Shown here piece after piece: positions 52,481-61,422 of a stretch of 64,000 nucleotides of DNA. The notes below the pieces were generated by a model that was given only the letters and a program-made list of their open reading frames with translations, was not told the origin of the DNA and made no database searches. The DNA comes from Nitratireductor aquimarinus (GTDB lineage: Bacteria; Pseudomonadota; Alphaproteobacteria; Rhizobiales; Rhizobiaceae): assembly GCF_017255295.1 (NCBI RefSeq), contig NZ_JAFKDE010000011.1:102313-166312 (forward strand), read 5' to 3'. Every line of letters starts with the position of its first letter. Position 1 is the first letter of the stretch. Position numbers and translations under genes: made by a program.

Positions 52481-52665
52481 ATCAGGCTCACCTCCAGGTC
52501 GACATGGCGGAAGCCGCGACCGGGGCGCTCGCGCGGGCGCGCAGGCAGTTTGACCGGTTGATCGTCCGGGCGAATGGGGCTCAGGCAGTGAAGGCACCGC
52601 GAAGCGGCGCGCGGAGACAGGCTTCCGCAATGCGCGCAAACCAGAGGCTGAATTTTTCTCGACAT
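52477..52665 (-). CDS. Zinc-ribbon miniprotein translationally coupled to MscS
   Basis: A 62-aa basic protein with a CAHC-N10-CLHC zinc-ribbon near residues 10-27 (CAHCGSLSPRAASRCLHCLSP) and an Arg/Pro-rich tail. GGAAGAG lies seven bases upstream of ATG 52665, and the stop overlaps the MscS start (ATGA), so it is very probably translated. No known family comes to mind. Zinc ribbons in small soluble proteins can bind RNA, membranes or partner proteins. Confidence 0.7.
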   Translation of the reverse strand: MSRKIQPLVCAHCGSLSPRAASRCLHCLSPIRPDDQPVKLPARPRERPGRGFRHVDLEVSLI

Positions 52666-52735
52666 TGGTGATCTCTTCCAGGCACTTGGATCGCCGTGCA
52701 CCCATTCGGACGCACCAAAGACGGTCCAGAGTTTC

Positions 52736-52793
52736 GATGGAGCATCGGAGGAAACCGAAAACCGGCTTCCACTTTTTGGATCGATGCTCTGGC
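52736..52793. repeat. GAGCATCG-type palindromic repeat
   Basis: GGAGCATCGGAGGAAACCG and CTTTTTGGATCGATGCTC form an imperfect inverted repeat around AAAACCGGCTTCC. This is another Rhizobiales-type intergenic element, distinct from the AGAGCAATTCC type. Confidence 0.65.
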
Positions 52794-52879
52794 TGGCACC
52801 CGGGACGGAAGAGAACTTATGCTTATCTCAACGACACACCGCCCCGGGAGAAACATGAGTTTCCCGGGCGCACCTGATC

Positions 52880-53162
52880 GTCGCGTTTTTCAGATTCATA
52901 AGCATGGTTTTGATTTAATTATAAAAATTTGGTTTTCAAGCTCAGAATCCAATAATAATCAGAAACCATCGCTCAAATGAGACATTCGCTTATGAATGGA
53001 GCCATTTGTTTGGTTTTTATTGGCATTTCCCGTCTGATTAATTTCCATGAATTGTGGTTGATTGACAAATTTCTTGAATCTGAAATTTTCTATTGCCCTT
53101 ACGTAAGGAAAATGCAGATTCACTTCATTCATTTCACTCGCTGAAAACCACGCTTCACTGGC
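52880..53162 (+). promoter_or_regulatory. AT-rich promoter region of the LuxR-type gene
   Basis: This 280-bp stretch is strikingly AT-rich against GC-rich neighbours. It has TTGACA at 53062 with a plausible -10 near 53085 and a perfect 12-bp palindrome CCTTACGTAAGG at 53097-53108, about 55 bases before the regulator start. The palindrome could be an operator. Low GC may indicate a nucleoid-protein-bound or transferred segment. I see no gene in it. Confidence 0.5.
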
Positions 53163-54155
53163 ATGAACGACCGGCTTGCCTCCACTTCCGATTTCCTGCT
53201 CGAACTCTATTCGGACGCGGCCGACTGCCATCCCGAGGCATTTCGGCTTCGTACGCTGGAGCGGCTCACAAAGCTAATCGATTTCGATTTCGCGGTCTGG
53301 GGCGGCGGAGCGGCTGAAAGCCGCGACGTGACGGATCTGGTTACCTATGAGCAGTCTCCCGCAATATTGCATGATTGGTCGCAGGTGGCCGATCAGGATG
53401 CCTTTTGCGACATCACGCTGGGGCAATTGGGAAAAGCCGCCCGTTTCGACGATATCCGGAATTATCGGGACAGCATCGCCTATAATGATCACTGGCGGCG
53501 CTTTGGAGCGCGGCAGATGATGGCGACGATCTCGGCCGAGCCTCTGGATGGCTATGTCAGCTTTGTGGGCCTGTGTTCCGAAGCCAGAACAAACGTCTTC
53601 TGCGACGCCTCCCGGATGATGAAGAACGTGATCGTGCCGCATCTCTCTGCAGCGCTTCGCATCAACCGGCAATCCTCGCTCATGCGTCACGGCCGCGAGA
53701 GCGAAGCCATCGGCCTTGTGGATCGGGGCGGCTGGATTCTGGTGGGCCTCGACCGGTTTTCGGAGCTGGCGCGCGAAGAAGGGGCGCTTTCCAACCGCTT
53801 GCCGCATGGGATGTGGGAGGGGCTTGTGCAGACCGGCGCCTGGCAGGGCACGGCGCTTCTTGCCAGCGCCGAGCGCCGGGGTGCGCATTATCTCGTGCGG
53901 CTCACACCACTTGGCGCATTTGCGCGCCTGACCCCTCGCGAAATGGAGATCGTGCGTTCCTACGTGACCGGGCTGACTTTTCGGGAAATCGCGACGGAGC
54001 TGGCCATCGCCCCTTCCACGGTGCGCAACCACATCGCCAACATCTTTGAAAAACTGCACGTCGCCAGCCGGACAGAGCTGGTGCAACTGCACCTGGCGAC
54101 CTTTGGCCAGTTCACCGCTCCGGACACACCGAAAGCCCCGGGCGCAAGACCGTAG
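53163..54155 (+). CDS. LuxR-type transcriptional regulator
   Basis: A 330-aa protein with a C-terminal LuxR/GerE HTH (about residues 255-310, LTPREMEIVRSYVTGLTFREIATELAIAPSTVRNHIANIFEKLHVASRTEL). The N-terminal 240 residues look PAS/GAF-like but have no autoinducer-domain hallmarks I can identify and no receiver domain. No luxI gene is near. A strongly AT-rich promoter with a palindrome precedes it. Regulated genes could be the exported proteins downstream. Confidence 0.85.
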   Translation: MNDRLASTSDFLLELYSDAADCHPEAFRLRTLERLTKLIDFDFAVWGGGAAESRDVTDLVTYEQSPAILHDWSQVADQDAFCDITLGQLGKAARFDDIRNYRDSIAYNDHWRRFGARQMMATISAEPLDGYVSFVGLCSEARTNVFCDASRMMKNVIVPHLSAALRINRQSSLMRHGRESEAIGLVDRGGWILVGLDRFSELAREEGALSNRLPHGMWEGLVQTGAWQGTALLASAERRGAHYLVRLTPLGAFARLTPREMEIVRSYVTGLTFREIATELAIAPSTVRNHIANIFEKLHVASRTELVQLHLATFGQFTAPDTPKAPGARP

Positions 54156-54253
54156 TGCATCTGCACTATTTCCTTTTGTCTTTATCGCCGCTTCTTTCGC
54201 CCTGCCCGGCCGAAGCGCGCCGGCGGGCGAAAACGAAGCAAAGGCACGATGGA

Positions 54254-55039
54254 ATGAGAAAACTGATCGCGGGGTTTCTGTTTGCGCTGACAGCAATGTC
54301 GGCCCCGGCTTCGGCTGAAATCGACGGGCATGGGCCCGATAGCTGGCGGGTGGTTGGCGTCTCCAGAAATGACGCGCTCAACGCGCGCATGGGCCCGGGC
54401 ACACGCTATGCGGTGATTGAGCGTTTCCGCAGCAATGAAGGCGGCCTGAAACAGGTCACATGCGTTCCATACATCCCGCCGGCACATTTTCAGCGCATGA
54501 GCGAAGCGCAGCGCCGGGCGTTGCCGCCGCGCTGGTGCCTGATGCAGGATCGCGCTCTGATCCGGGCGGGATGGGTCAATGCGAACTATCTGCGGCCTGA
54601 TTTTGGACAGCCAGCAAAACCACAAAAGCCGGCCAAACGCGTTTCCGTGGAGCCTGGCGGCGACCTGATCGCCAGATCGGAAGGGCTGGTGCGCGCGCTG
54701 TACGAACTGCGTTCGCTTGAGGATCAGGGTATTCGAACCGAGCTTTACACGCGCACGGGGGCCGGGCGGTTCTTCCAGAAAGCCATCGTGCAGCGCTTCA
54801 TATCCGGCGCTGCGGGGGCCGACCCCATTTATGGCGCTCAGGATTTCGACGGCGCATGCGAAGAGCCGCGTCGCCATCCCACGCAGCCCATGTATCGCGG
54901 CATGATCACCGTCATTGTGGACTGTGTGAATTTCGGGCGGGCGCAGCGCACCGAATACGCCCTGCGTATTGATCCCGATCAGCCGGACGGTACACCGCGC
55001 ATTTTCCGCATCAGCCACAAGGACTGGGATTTCCCGTGA
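54254..55039 (+). CDS. Exported SH3-like domain protein
   Basis: A 261-aa secreted protein: signal peptide MRKLIAGFLFALTAMSAPASA, then a bacterial SH3-like region with RVVGVSRNDALNARMGPGTRYAVIERF (residues about 35-62) and a WVNANYL end near 115. A proline/lysine linker leads to a C-terminal domain of unknown type with a DCVNFG Cys. ATG 54254 has GGA upstream and begins the signal peptide; a longer reading from 54155 is unlikely. Probable cell-envelope or peptidoglycan association. Confidence 0.78.
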   Translation: MRKLIAGFLFALTAMSAPASAEIDGHGPDSWRVVGVSRNDALNARMGPGTRYAVIERFRSNEGGLKQVTCVPYIPPAHFQRMSEAQRRALPPRWCLMQDRALIRAGWVNANYLRPDFGQPAKPQKPAKRVSVEPGGDLIARSEGLVRALYELRSLEDQGIRTELYTRTGAGRFFQKAIVQRFISGAAGADPIYGAQDFDGACEEPRRHPTQPMYRGMITVIVDCVNFGRAQRTEYALRIDPDQPDGTPRIFRISHKDWDFP

Positions 55040-55083
55040 TTCCGGTCCCCTCACCTTTCCCTGAACAACCCAGGAGCACTTAC

Positions 55084-55611
55084 ATGAAGCCCACTCTGCG
55101 CCTTCTCTTGCTGGCAGGTTCGCTCGTTACATTCCCCGCCATGGCGCTGGAAGGCGAAACGATCGGCAGCGTGACGGCAACGATCGATGGAACCGGATAT
55201 ACGGGCGAGACACTGGCGTTCCCCTCCGAAGGCTCGGCCATGGCGACCTTCGTGCCTGTTGGCCCCTCCGTGACTGTCTCGGTTCAGGCAATGGACCCGC
55301 AAGCAGAGTCACGCCTCAACAACATGCTGGTGATCGACTTTACGGCGCTGGGAACGGACGCCACGGCGCAGATGATCACCGGCAGCATCAGCTGGTGGCC
55401 GGAAGGGATGGACAGCCCCTTCTATATCAGTGACGAAAATGCGGGGCATGCCGGCATCACGCTCGACAGTCTCAGCCTTGATGGCGAAGCGCGTGTGACA
55501 GGGAGTTTCGACACATCCATCTGCCGCAAGGACGGGCCGTTTTCCGAAGCGGATACGAGCAAATGCGTGAAGGTGTCGGGCAGGTTCGACACGGCGCTCC
55601 ATGCGCAATAG
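55084..55611 (+). CDS. Hypothetical exported protein, 175 aa
   Basis: Signal peptide KPTLRLLLLAGSLVTFPAMA is followed by a beta-rich domain (GETIGSVTATIDGTGYTGETLAF, FVPVGPSVTVSVQAMD, GSISWWPEGMDSPFYISDE) and a C-terminal Cys pair (ICRKD and KCVKV) likely forming a disulfide. No domain recognised. It lies 45 bases after the SH3-like gene, so the two are probably an operon. Confidence 0.75.
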   Translation: MKPTLRLLLLAGSLVTFPAMALEGETIGSVTATIDGTGYTGETLAFPSEGSAMATFVPVGPSVTVSVQAMDPQAESRLNNMLVIDFTALGTDATAQMITGSISWWPEGMDSPFYISDENAGHAGITLDSLSLDGEARVTGSFDTSICRKDGPFSEADTSKCVKVSGRFDTALHAQ

Positions 55612-55633
55612 CAGTGCTCCGCGCGTGAGTGCC

Positions 55634-55665
55634 TGGAGCAATTCCGGAAAAAGCGGAAATGCTTT
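55634..55665. repeat. Partial AGAGCAATTCC element
   Basis: GGAGCAATTCCGGAAAAAGC and GGAAATGCTTTAG form a short imperfect palindrome between convergent gene ends, a fragment of the element at 51433. Confidence 0.6.
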
Positions 55666-56359
55666 AGAAGCGGAAAAAGGAATCCTGCAGCGCCGAGTTG
55701 GAATATTCGACCGGCGTTCCATCTTTGTCGACCACGACGCGCTGTACCCGAAGCAGCGGCGAGGCCTGTGGGATCGATAGCGCTTCGGCCTCTTCCGCCG
55801 AGGCCGTGAGCAGCGAAACATGTTCGCGGGCGAGGAATATCTCGCCTGCAAGCGCCGTGCGAAGCATGGTGTAGAGCGACGTGTCCGCGAGTTTGGCAAC
55901 GTCCAGCCGCCGGGCCAGAGCCGCGGGCAGAAGCGAGGTCTGGTGAACCACCGGACGGCCCTCCAGTAGGCGCACCCGCCGGATCTCGAACACCTCGCTT
56001 CCAAGCGGAAGGTTCAGCGCGTGGGCGGCTGACAGGCATGCCTGACGACGCGCGGTGGAGACGAGCCGTGTGGAGGGGCGAAAGCCCGCTTCGCGCGCAG
56101 CGGTGGGGAAATCCACCAGCTTTTCGCTGCTGCGCCCGATGGCGCGTTCACGGTAGACCGTGCTGCGCCCCTGCCCTTTGGAAACGAAGCCCTCGCGCTG
56201 GAGAAGCTCCAGCGCCTGACGCACGGTGCGCCGTGAGACGGCATAGGCCGTGGCCAGCGCGTTTTCCGATGGCAGCGGATCGCCATTGCGCCACAGACCG
56301 CCGGTCAGCTCGCTGATGAGCCGGTTGGCGAGACGCTGATAGGCGTGATCCGCACCCAT
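55664..56359 (-). CDS. GntR-family regulator, HutC/UTRA subfamily
   Basis: Regulator of 231 aa with an N-terminal winged helix (DPLPSENALATAYAVSRRTVRQALELLQREGFVSKGQGRSTVY) and a UTRA sensing domain (VFEIRRVRLLEGRPVVHQTSLLP, SPLLRVQRVVVDKDGTPVEYSNS). Such regulators sense sugars or their phosphates. It is the last gene of the sugar ABC operon, four bases after the permease. Confidence 0.9.
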   Translation of the reverse strand: MGADHAYQRLANRLISELTGGLWRNGDPLPSENALATAYAVSRRTVRQALELLQREGFVSKGQGRSTVYRERAIGRSSEKLVDFPTAAREAGFRPSTRLVSTARRQACLSAAHALNLPLGSEVFEIRRVRLLEGRPVVHQTSLLPAALARRLDVAKLADTSLYTMLRTALAGEIFLAREHVSLLTASAEEAEALSIPQASPLLRVQRVVVDKDGTPVEYSNSALQDSFFRF

Positions 56360-56363
56360 GCGC

Positions 56364-57293
56364 TCAGGCCGTCCTGCCGCCGATGTTGCGCACCAGCACA
56401 GCGCCGATGATGATCAAGCCGGTGAAGATGTCCTGCAGGTAGTTCGGCACACCGAGAATGGTGAGACCATTGGCGACCACGGCGATGATCGCCGCGCCCA
56501 GAAGCGTGCCGAGCGCATTCGCCTGCCCGTCGCGGAAGGCGGTCATGCCGAGGAATACAGCCGCATAGGCCTGAAGCAGGAAACCGTTGCCGCCGGTCGG
56601 ATGGGCGCTGCCAAGGCGCGCGGTGAGAAGCAGGCCCGCAAGGGCGGCAAAAAGCGTGCACAGGCCGAAGGCCCACACACTGTTGGGCACGATGCGCACG
56701 CCGGTCAGGCGCGCGGCCTCGCGGTTGCCGCCAATGGCGAGGATGCGGCGGCCAAGCTCCGTGTGGTCGAGGATGAAGGCCGCAAACAGTGTTGCCGCGA
56801 GCGCCCAGAGGGTCAGAACGGGAATGCCGGCGAGATAGCCGCGGCCCAGATCGCGGAAGCCCACCGGAATGTTTCCGAAGAGCGTTGCGCCATCGCTGAT
56901 CCAGTAGGTGATGCCGCCGACAATGGTGCCCATGGCAAGCGTGACGATGAAGCTGGGCATGCGATAGGTGGCGATGGCGAGCCCGCTGACTGCGCCGACG
57001 GCGAAACCCGCAATGAGCGTGACCAGCATGACCGGCACGATGCCCCACCCCGCCCCGAACAGCGTGACGGAAACAATGCCCGCCATGGAAACCACCGCGC
57101 CGACCGAAAGATCGAATTCCGACAGCGACATGACGAATGTGGCCCCCAGCGCAACGATGGCCAGAAGGGACATCTGCTGGGTGATGTTGATGAGGTTCGA
57201 GCCCTTGGCGAATGCCTCCGGCGACAGCGCTGCAAACAGGGCGACGATGGCCAGAAGGCCGATCAGGGTTCCGTAGCGGGCGGAAAAGCTCAA
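56364..57293 (-). CDS. Sugar ABC transporter permease (RbsC family)
   Basis: Inner-membrane permease of 309 aa with eight to ten hydrophobic segments. Family motifs are SEFDLSVGAVVSMAG, ATYRMPSFIVTLAMGTIVGGI and the cytoplasmic loop AIGGNREAARLTGV. It starts with TTG at 57293, overlapping the ATPase stop as TTGA, so translation is coupled. Confidence 0.9.
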   Translation of the reverse strand: MSFSARYGTLIGLLAIVALFAALSPEAFAKGSNLINITQQMSLLAIVALGATFVMSLSEFDLSVGAVVSMAGIVSVTLFGAGWGIVPVMLVTLIAGFAVGAVSGLAIATYRMPSFIVTLAMGTIVGGITYWISDGATLFGNIPVGFRDLGRGYLAGIPVLTLWALAATLFAAFILDHTELGRRILAIGGNREAARLTGVRIVPNSVWAFGLCTLFAALAGLLLTARLGSAHPTGGNGFLLQAYAAVFLGMTAFRDGQANALGTLLGAAIIAVVANGLTILGVPNYLQDIFTGLIIIGAVLVRNIGGRTA

Positions 57294-58810
57294 GGTCGTG
57301 TCTCCGGCTGGGAAGGCGCAGGCGGCGGGGCATGGAAGGTGGCGTCGATGACGGACTGGCGCGTGACGGCGCTGTTGGGCGCATCGAGCGTGACGGCCCC
57401 CTGCGCCATGACCACGACGCGGCTTGCGAGCATCAGGAGTTCTTCAAGATCGCTGGTGGCGAAGAGAACGGCCGCGCCCTCGCCCGCAAGGCGATTGCAC
57501 AGTGCATGGATTTCGGCCTTGGAACGCACATCCACGCCGCGCGTCGGCTCATCGAGCAGGAACAGTTTCAGCGACGGATCGAACCAGCGGCCTATCATGA
57601 TTTTCTGCTGATTGCCGCCCGACAGGGTGGAGATGCGGTCACCGAGGCCGCCATATTTGACGCTGAGCCCTTCAAGCGCGGAGCGAACGCCGGCCCGCGC
57701 CCGCCGCCAGGAAACAACCGGCAGGGCTTCCATCGCGCGATGCCGCTCCAGATGCGGCAGGACGGCATTGTCGAGAATGGAATGGTGCATGACGAGACCG
57801 GTGTTGCGCCTGTCTTCGCAGACATAGGCGACGCCGGCGCGTTTGCGGCTTTCAATGCCGGATGGTGGGAGCAATGCTCCTTCGAGCGCGATATGGCCCT
57901 GCGCCTGTCCGGCCGCCCCCCAGATCGCCTGCAACAGGCTTGAGCGCCCGCTGCCGACCACGCCGTAGAGCCCGACGATCTCGCCGGCGCGCACGGTCAG
58001 ATCGATGGGCGACCGCCCGGAGCCCGCGCGAAGATTCGAGAGCTCCAGAACGGGTTCACCCGGCGCGCGCGCATCGCCATGGCGCTCATGGCGAAACGCC
58101 TCGCCCGCCATGAGCGCGACGATCCCGTCGCGCGAGGTGTCGGCGATCCGCCCGCTGCCGACAGATCGGCCATTGCGCAGCACCGTGTAGTCATCGGCCA
58201 GCGCGAACACCTCGTCAAGCCGGTGCGACACGAAGATGATGGCGCAGCCCTGATCGGCCAGATCGCGCACGATGCGGCGCAGGACGGTCGCTTCATCCTC
58301 GCTCAGCGAGGCGGTGGGCTCGTCCAGGATCAGCACCTGCGCATCGTCCATCAGCGCGCGCAGGATCTCGACGATCTGGCATTTGGCAACCGAGAGGCGA
58401 CCAACCGGCGCGTCGATATCCAGGTCGAGACTGTAACGGTCCCGCAGGGCCGCGAAGCGCGTGCGCATCGCCTTCCAGTCGACGCGGCCGAAACGGCGGG
58501 GATAGGCCCGGCCCACATAGGCGTTTTCATAGGGTGTGAAGCCGGGAACGAGATTGAGTTCCTGATGCACGGAGCGCAGACCGGCGGCTTCCGCCGCGCG
58601 GGGACTGGCAGGCTCAAAATCCCTGCCGGAAAGGCGCATTGCACCGGCATCCGCCCGGTGCACGCCGGAGAGGCATTTGAGCAGGGTGGACTTGCCGGCC
58701 CCGTTCTCCCCCAGAAGGGCATGCACACGGCCGGCGGCGACGTCGAGGTGCACGCCATCGAGCGCCGTGACGCCGCCAAACCGTTTCGTGAGCCCTGCGA
58801 TCTCCAGCAT
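57290..58810 (-). CDS. Sugar ABC transporter ATPase (RbsA/XylG family)
   Basis: Two-domain ATPase of 506 aa. The first nucleotide-binding domain has GENGAGKST (about residue 35), and the second has GVVGSGRSSLL (about 285), where Arg replaces the Walker lysine as usual in this family. Signature-like SVAKCQIVEI and LSGGNQQKIMIGRW, and VLILDEPTASL and FLLDEPTRGVDV Walker B segments are present. It couples ATP to uptake through the permease. Confidence 0.92.
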   Translation of the reverse strand: MLEIAGLTKRFGGVTALDGVHLDVAAGRVHALLGENGAGKSTLLKCLSGVHRADAGAMRLSGRDFEPASPRAAEAAGLRSVHQELNLVPGFTPYENAYVGRAYPRRFGRVDWKAMRTRFAALRDRYSLDLDIDAPVGRLSVAKCQIVEILRALMDDAQVLILDEPTASLSEDEATVLRRIVRDLADQGCAIIFVSHRLDEVFALADDYTVLRNGRSVGSGRIADTSRDGIVALMAGEAFRHERHGDARAPGEPVLELSNLRAGSGRSPIDLTVRAGEIVGLYGVVGSGRSSLLQAIWGAAGQAQGHIALEGALLPPSGIESRKRAGVAYVCEDRRNTGLVMHHSILDNAVLPHLERHRAMEALPVVSWRRARAGVRSALEGLSVKYGGLGDRISTLSGGNQQKIMIGRWFDPSLKLFLLDEPTRGVDVRSKAEIHALCNRLAGEGAAVLFATSDLEELLMLASRVVVMAQGAVTLDAPNSAVTRQSVIDATFHAPPPAPSQPETRP

Positions 58811-58821
58811 CTTTGCGGGTT

Positions 58822-59736
58822 TTACTCGCAGTTTGAGCCGAGCGTTTCGCGGTCGATCACCTTGGCCTCCACGAAAATCTCGCGGGAGGAAGGTTCGCCG
58901 CCGCCCAGAACGGTTTCTATCTCACCGACTGCGGCGCTCGCAATGCCCGGAAAATCCTGCCGCACCGTGGCGGCGAGGTTGGTGCACTGTTCGATCAGGT
59001 CGATCGCCTGCGGGTTGCCGTCAATGCCGGCGATGACGATGTCTGCATCGGGCATGTCGCTCTGGATGGCGAGCAGCGCGCCAACGGCAGGCTCATCCCA
59101 GGCGGCCCAGACGCCGTCGATCTCCTCGCCATACTGGCGAATGAAGGTCTCCATGGCTTGGCGCGCATTGTCGATGGGGCCCGGCACCTGCACGTAATGC
59201 TCGGCAATGACCTCGAAATCCGGATCCTTCTTCAGCGCTTCATCCAGCGCCAGCTCACGCTGGCGAACGCCCGGATGCGCAGAGTGGAAGAATTTGACGA
59301 TTTTGCCTTCACCGCCCAGCGCCTCGAACAGATAGTCCGAGAGGATGGTGCCAAGTGCGAAATTGTCGGTGGTGATGTTGGCGGTCACGCCATCGGCAAG
59401 CGCGCCGTCCAGCACGAAAACGGGAATGCTCTTGCCGGCTGCGGCTGCAACCTGATCGCCGATCTGGTTGGGATCGACGCTGACCAGCACGATGGCGTCC
59501 GCGCCTGCATTGGTGACGTCTTCCACACGGCTTGCGAGCTGCTGAAAGTCGCCGCGCGTGTCGACCACATTGACCGTCCAGCCCTTCGCCTGCGATTCCT
59601 TCGTGAAGGTCTCGACCATTTCATTGGTGGCAACGGAGCTCAAATAGGGCGTCAGCACCGCGATGTCCTCGGCATTGGCCGTAGTTGCGTGAGCGAGACC
59701 GGCCAGTGCGGCTGTGGTGAGAAGCAGGCGTTTCAT
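58822..59736 (-). CDS. Sugar ABC transporter substrate-binding protein (ribose-type)
   Basis: Periplasmic binding protein of 304 aa with signal peptide MKRLLLTTAALAGLAHATTANA. It has the two-lobe fold features ESQAKGWTVNVVDTRGDFQQL, GADAIVLVSVDPNQI, FVLDGALADGVTANITTDNFALG and GVWAAWDEPAVGALLAI. ATG 59736 has GGAGG at a good spacing; 59739 is too close. Ligand unknown. Confidence 0.9.
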   Translation of the reverse strand: MKRLLLTTAALAGLAHATTANAEDIAVLTPYLSSVATNEMVETFTKESQAKGWTVNVVDTRGDFQQLASRVEDVTNAGADAIVLVSVDPNQIGDQVAAAAGKSIPVFVLDGALADGVTANITTDNFALGTILSDYLFEALGGEGKIVKFFHSAHPGVRQRELALDEALKKDPDFEVIAEHYVQVPGPIDNARQAMETFIRQYGEEIDGVWAAWDEPAVGALLAIQSDMPDADIVIAGIDGNPQAIDLIEQCTNLAATVRQDFPGIASAAVGEIETVLGGGEPSSREIFVEAKVIDRETLGSNCE

Positions 59737-59776
59737 CATTTCCTCCGATCCGTTGAACGGTTTTCGTTTCTTTCGT

Positions 59777-61222
59777 TTACGTCAGCAGGCGGGCCTGTTC
59801 CCGCGCGAAACGGGATGCTGCGAGATAGGCCTCATAGCGGCTGTCGCAGCGTTCGGTATTGGTTGTATCAGGCGCGAGAACGGGCGGCGCATCCATGGCG
59901 GCAAGCGAGAGACCGGCCTTTGCGGCGATCATGCGCAGCGCGCCCAGCGCCGTCATCTCCTGACTTGCATCGGGAAAGGCGATCTCGCGCTTCAGAACAC
60001 CGGCGAGCGTGCGCCGCTGGAGCGCATCGCGCGCCGCACCGCCAATGACGGTGAGCGGCGACGGCGGCAGGCCGGCGGTTTCCAGATTGTGGCGGATGGC
60101 GAAGGCCACGCCTTCGAGCACGGCGCGCGCCATTGCGCCCTTGCCATGGGTGCGGTCGAGGCCAAGGAATGCACCGCGCACGCGCTGATCCTCGAATGGA
60201 GCGCGCTCGCCGGAGAGATAGGGCAGGAAGAGCGGCGCGGCGCGCGCATCGTCCGCCGTCGCAGCCGCTTCCAGCAGGGCTTCGACACTCTCGCCCGTGA
60301 TTTCGGCGAGCCAGTCCATGGCAGCGCCCGCCGTCAGAAATGGCGAGATGATGATGGCGCGGTCGGGGTGGACCGGATCGGCAAGCGTGTAGATGTCACG
60401 CGGGGGCGCGGCATCCTGCATGGTGAGCGTGGCTGCGACCCAGCCGGTAGTCCCGAGATAGGCGTAGGCCCGGCCCGGCTCGTCAGCGGCGGCGCCCCAG
60501 GTGGCGGCCGCGGCATCGCCCGCGCCATTGAACACCGGGATGCCCGCGACAAGGCCGAGCGCTGCGGCAGCTTCCGCGCGCAGTGGACCGACGATAGCAT
60601 CGGCCGGGAGGATTTCGGGCAGGCGCGACGCCTCGACACCGGCAGTGGCGAGCAGTCCGGCATCCCAGCACCGCTCTGCGATGTTCATCAGGCCTGTGGT
60701 GGAGGCAACGGTTGGATCGATCACGGCCCGGCCCGTGAGCCTGAATGTGACGGCATCCTTCGCGCCGAAGAAGAAGCGGTGTTCGCCCGGAAGATCCGGT
60801 GCGAAACGGTCAATCCGCATGAGCTTGAAGATCGTGTGCGCAGGGTCCGGACGGTTGCCGACACGCTTTGCATAATCGCCCGGCAGGCGGGCTTCGAGCG
60901 CGGCAATCTCGACTTCATCGAGGCGGCGGTCGGAATAGAGCGCGGCGGGCGCGAGTGCTTCGCCTTCGGGCGAGAGAACAATCAGGTTCTGCATGGAGCC
61001 GGTGAAAACCAGCGCCGCGACATCCGGCCTGTGTGGCATATCGGCAAGCGCGCTGACCAGCGCGGCCCACCAGTCTGCCGGGTTCTGGGTCTGCGAACGG
61101 TCTGCACCGGAGACGGTGGAGATCGCCGCCGAGCGCGTGGCAAGCATTGCGCCGTCCTGCGAAAACAGAACGGCTTTCAGGGCCGAAGACCCGATATCGA
61201 TTGCCAGAACAGCCCGGCTCAA
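59777..61222 (-). CDS. FGGY-family carbohydrate kinase
   Basis: Sugar kinase of 481 aa with VLAIDIGSSALKAVLF (phosphate 1), AALVFTGSMQNLIVLSPEGEAL, DRRLDEVE, FGAKDAVTFRLTGRAVIDPTVASTTGLMN, GAGDAAAATWGA and GGAARDALQRRTLAGVL, as in xylulokinase-like proteins. The likely start is TTG 61222, with GGGAGG six bases upstream; GTG 61240 contains that site. It phosphorylates the sugar imported by the following ABC genes. The specific sugar cannot be assigned. Confidence 0.87.
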   Translation of the reverse strand: MSRAVLAIDIGSSALKAVLFSQDGAMLATRSAAISTVSGADRSQTQNPADWWAALVSALADMPHRPDVAALVFTGSMQNLIVLSPEGEALAPAALYSDRRLDEVEIAALEARLPGDYAKRVGNRPDPAHTIFKLMRIDRFAPDLPGEHRFFFGAKDAVTFRLTGRAVIDPTVASTTGLMNIAERCWDAGLLATAGVEASRLPEILPADAIVGPLRAEAAAALGLVAGIPVFNGAGDAAAATWGAAADEPGRAYAYLGTTGWVAATLTMQDAAPPRDIYTLADPVHPDRAIIISPFLTAGAAMDWLAEITGESVEALLEAAATADDARAAPLFLPYLSGERAPFEDQRVRGAFLGLDRTHGKGAMARAVLEGVAFAIRHNLETAGLPPSPLTVIGGAARDALQRRTLAGVLKREIAFPDASQEMTALGALRMIAAKAGLSLAAMDAPPVLAPDTTNTERCDSRYEAYLAASRFAREQARLLT

Positions 61223-61422
61223 AACCACCCTCCCTCTCACGGAGTGGACAAAACAATGTTGCCCACCGTGTCGCCGCGCACGCGCCTTTTTGCAAGGTCA
61301 GTTCCCGTTTTTTCTTGCGCGGTGATCCGTGAGTGCAGGTCTGGACGTGTCCCGTGTCAACGCCGGGGCGGCGCGTGGCTGCATTTCGCTTCCCGAATGG
61401 GACAGATGCTTCCGAAAATGCG

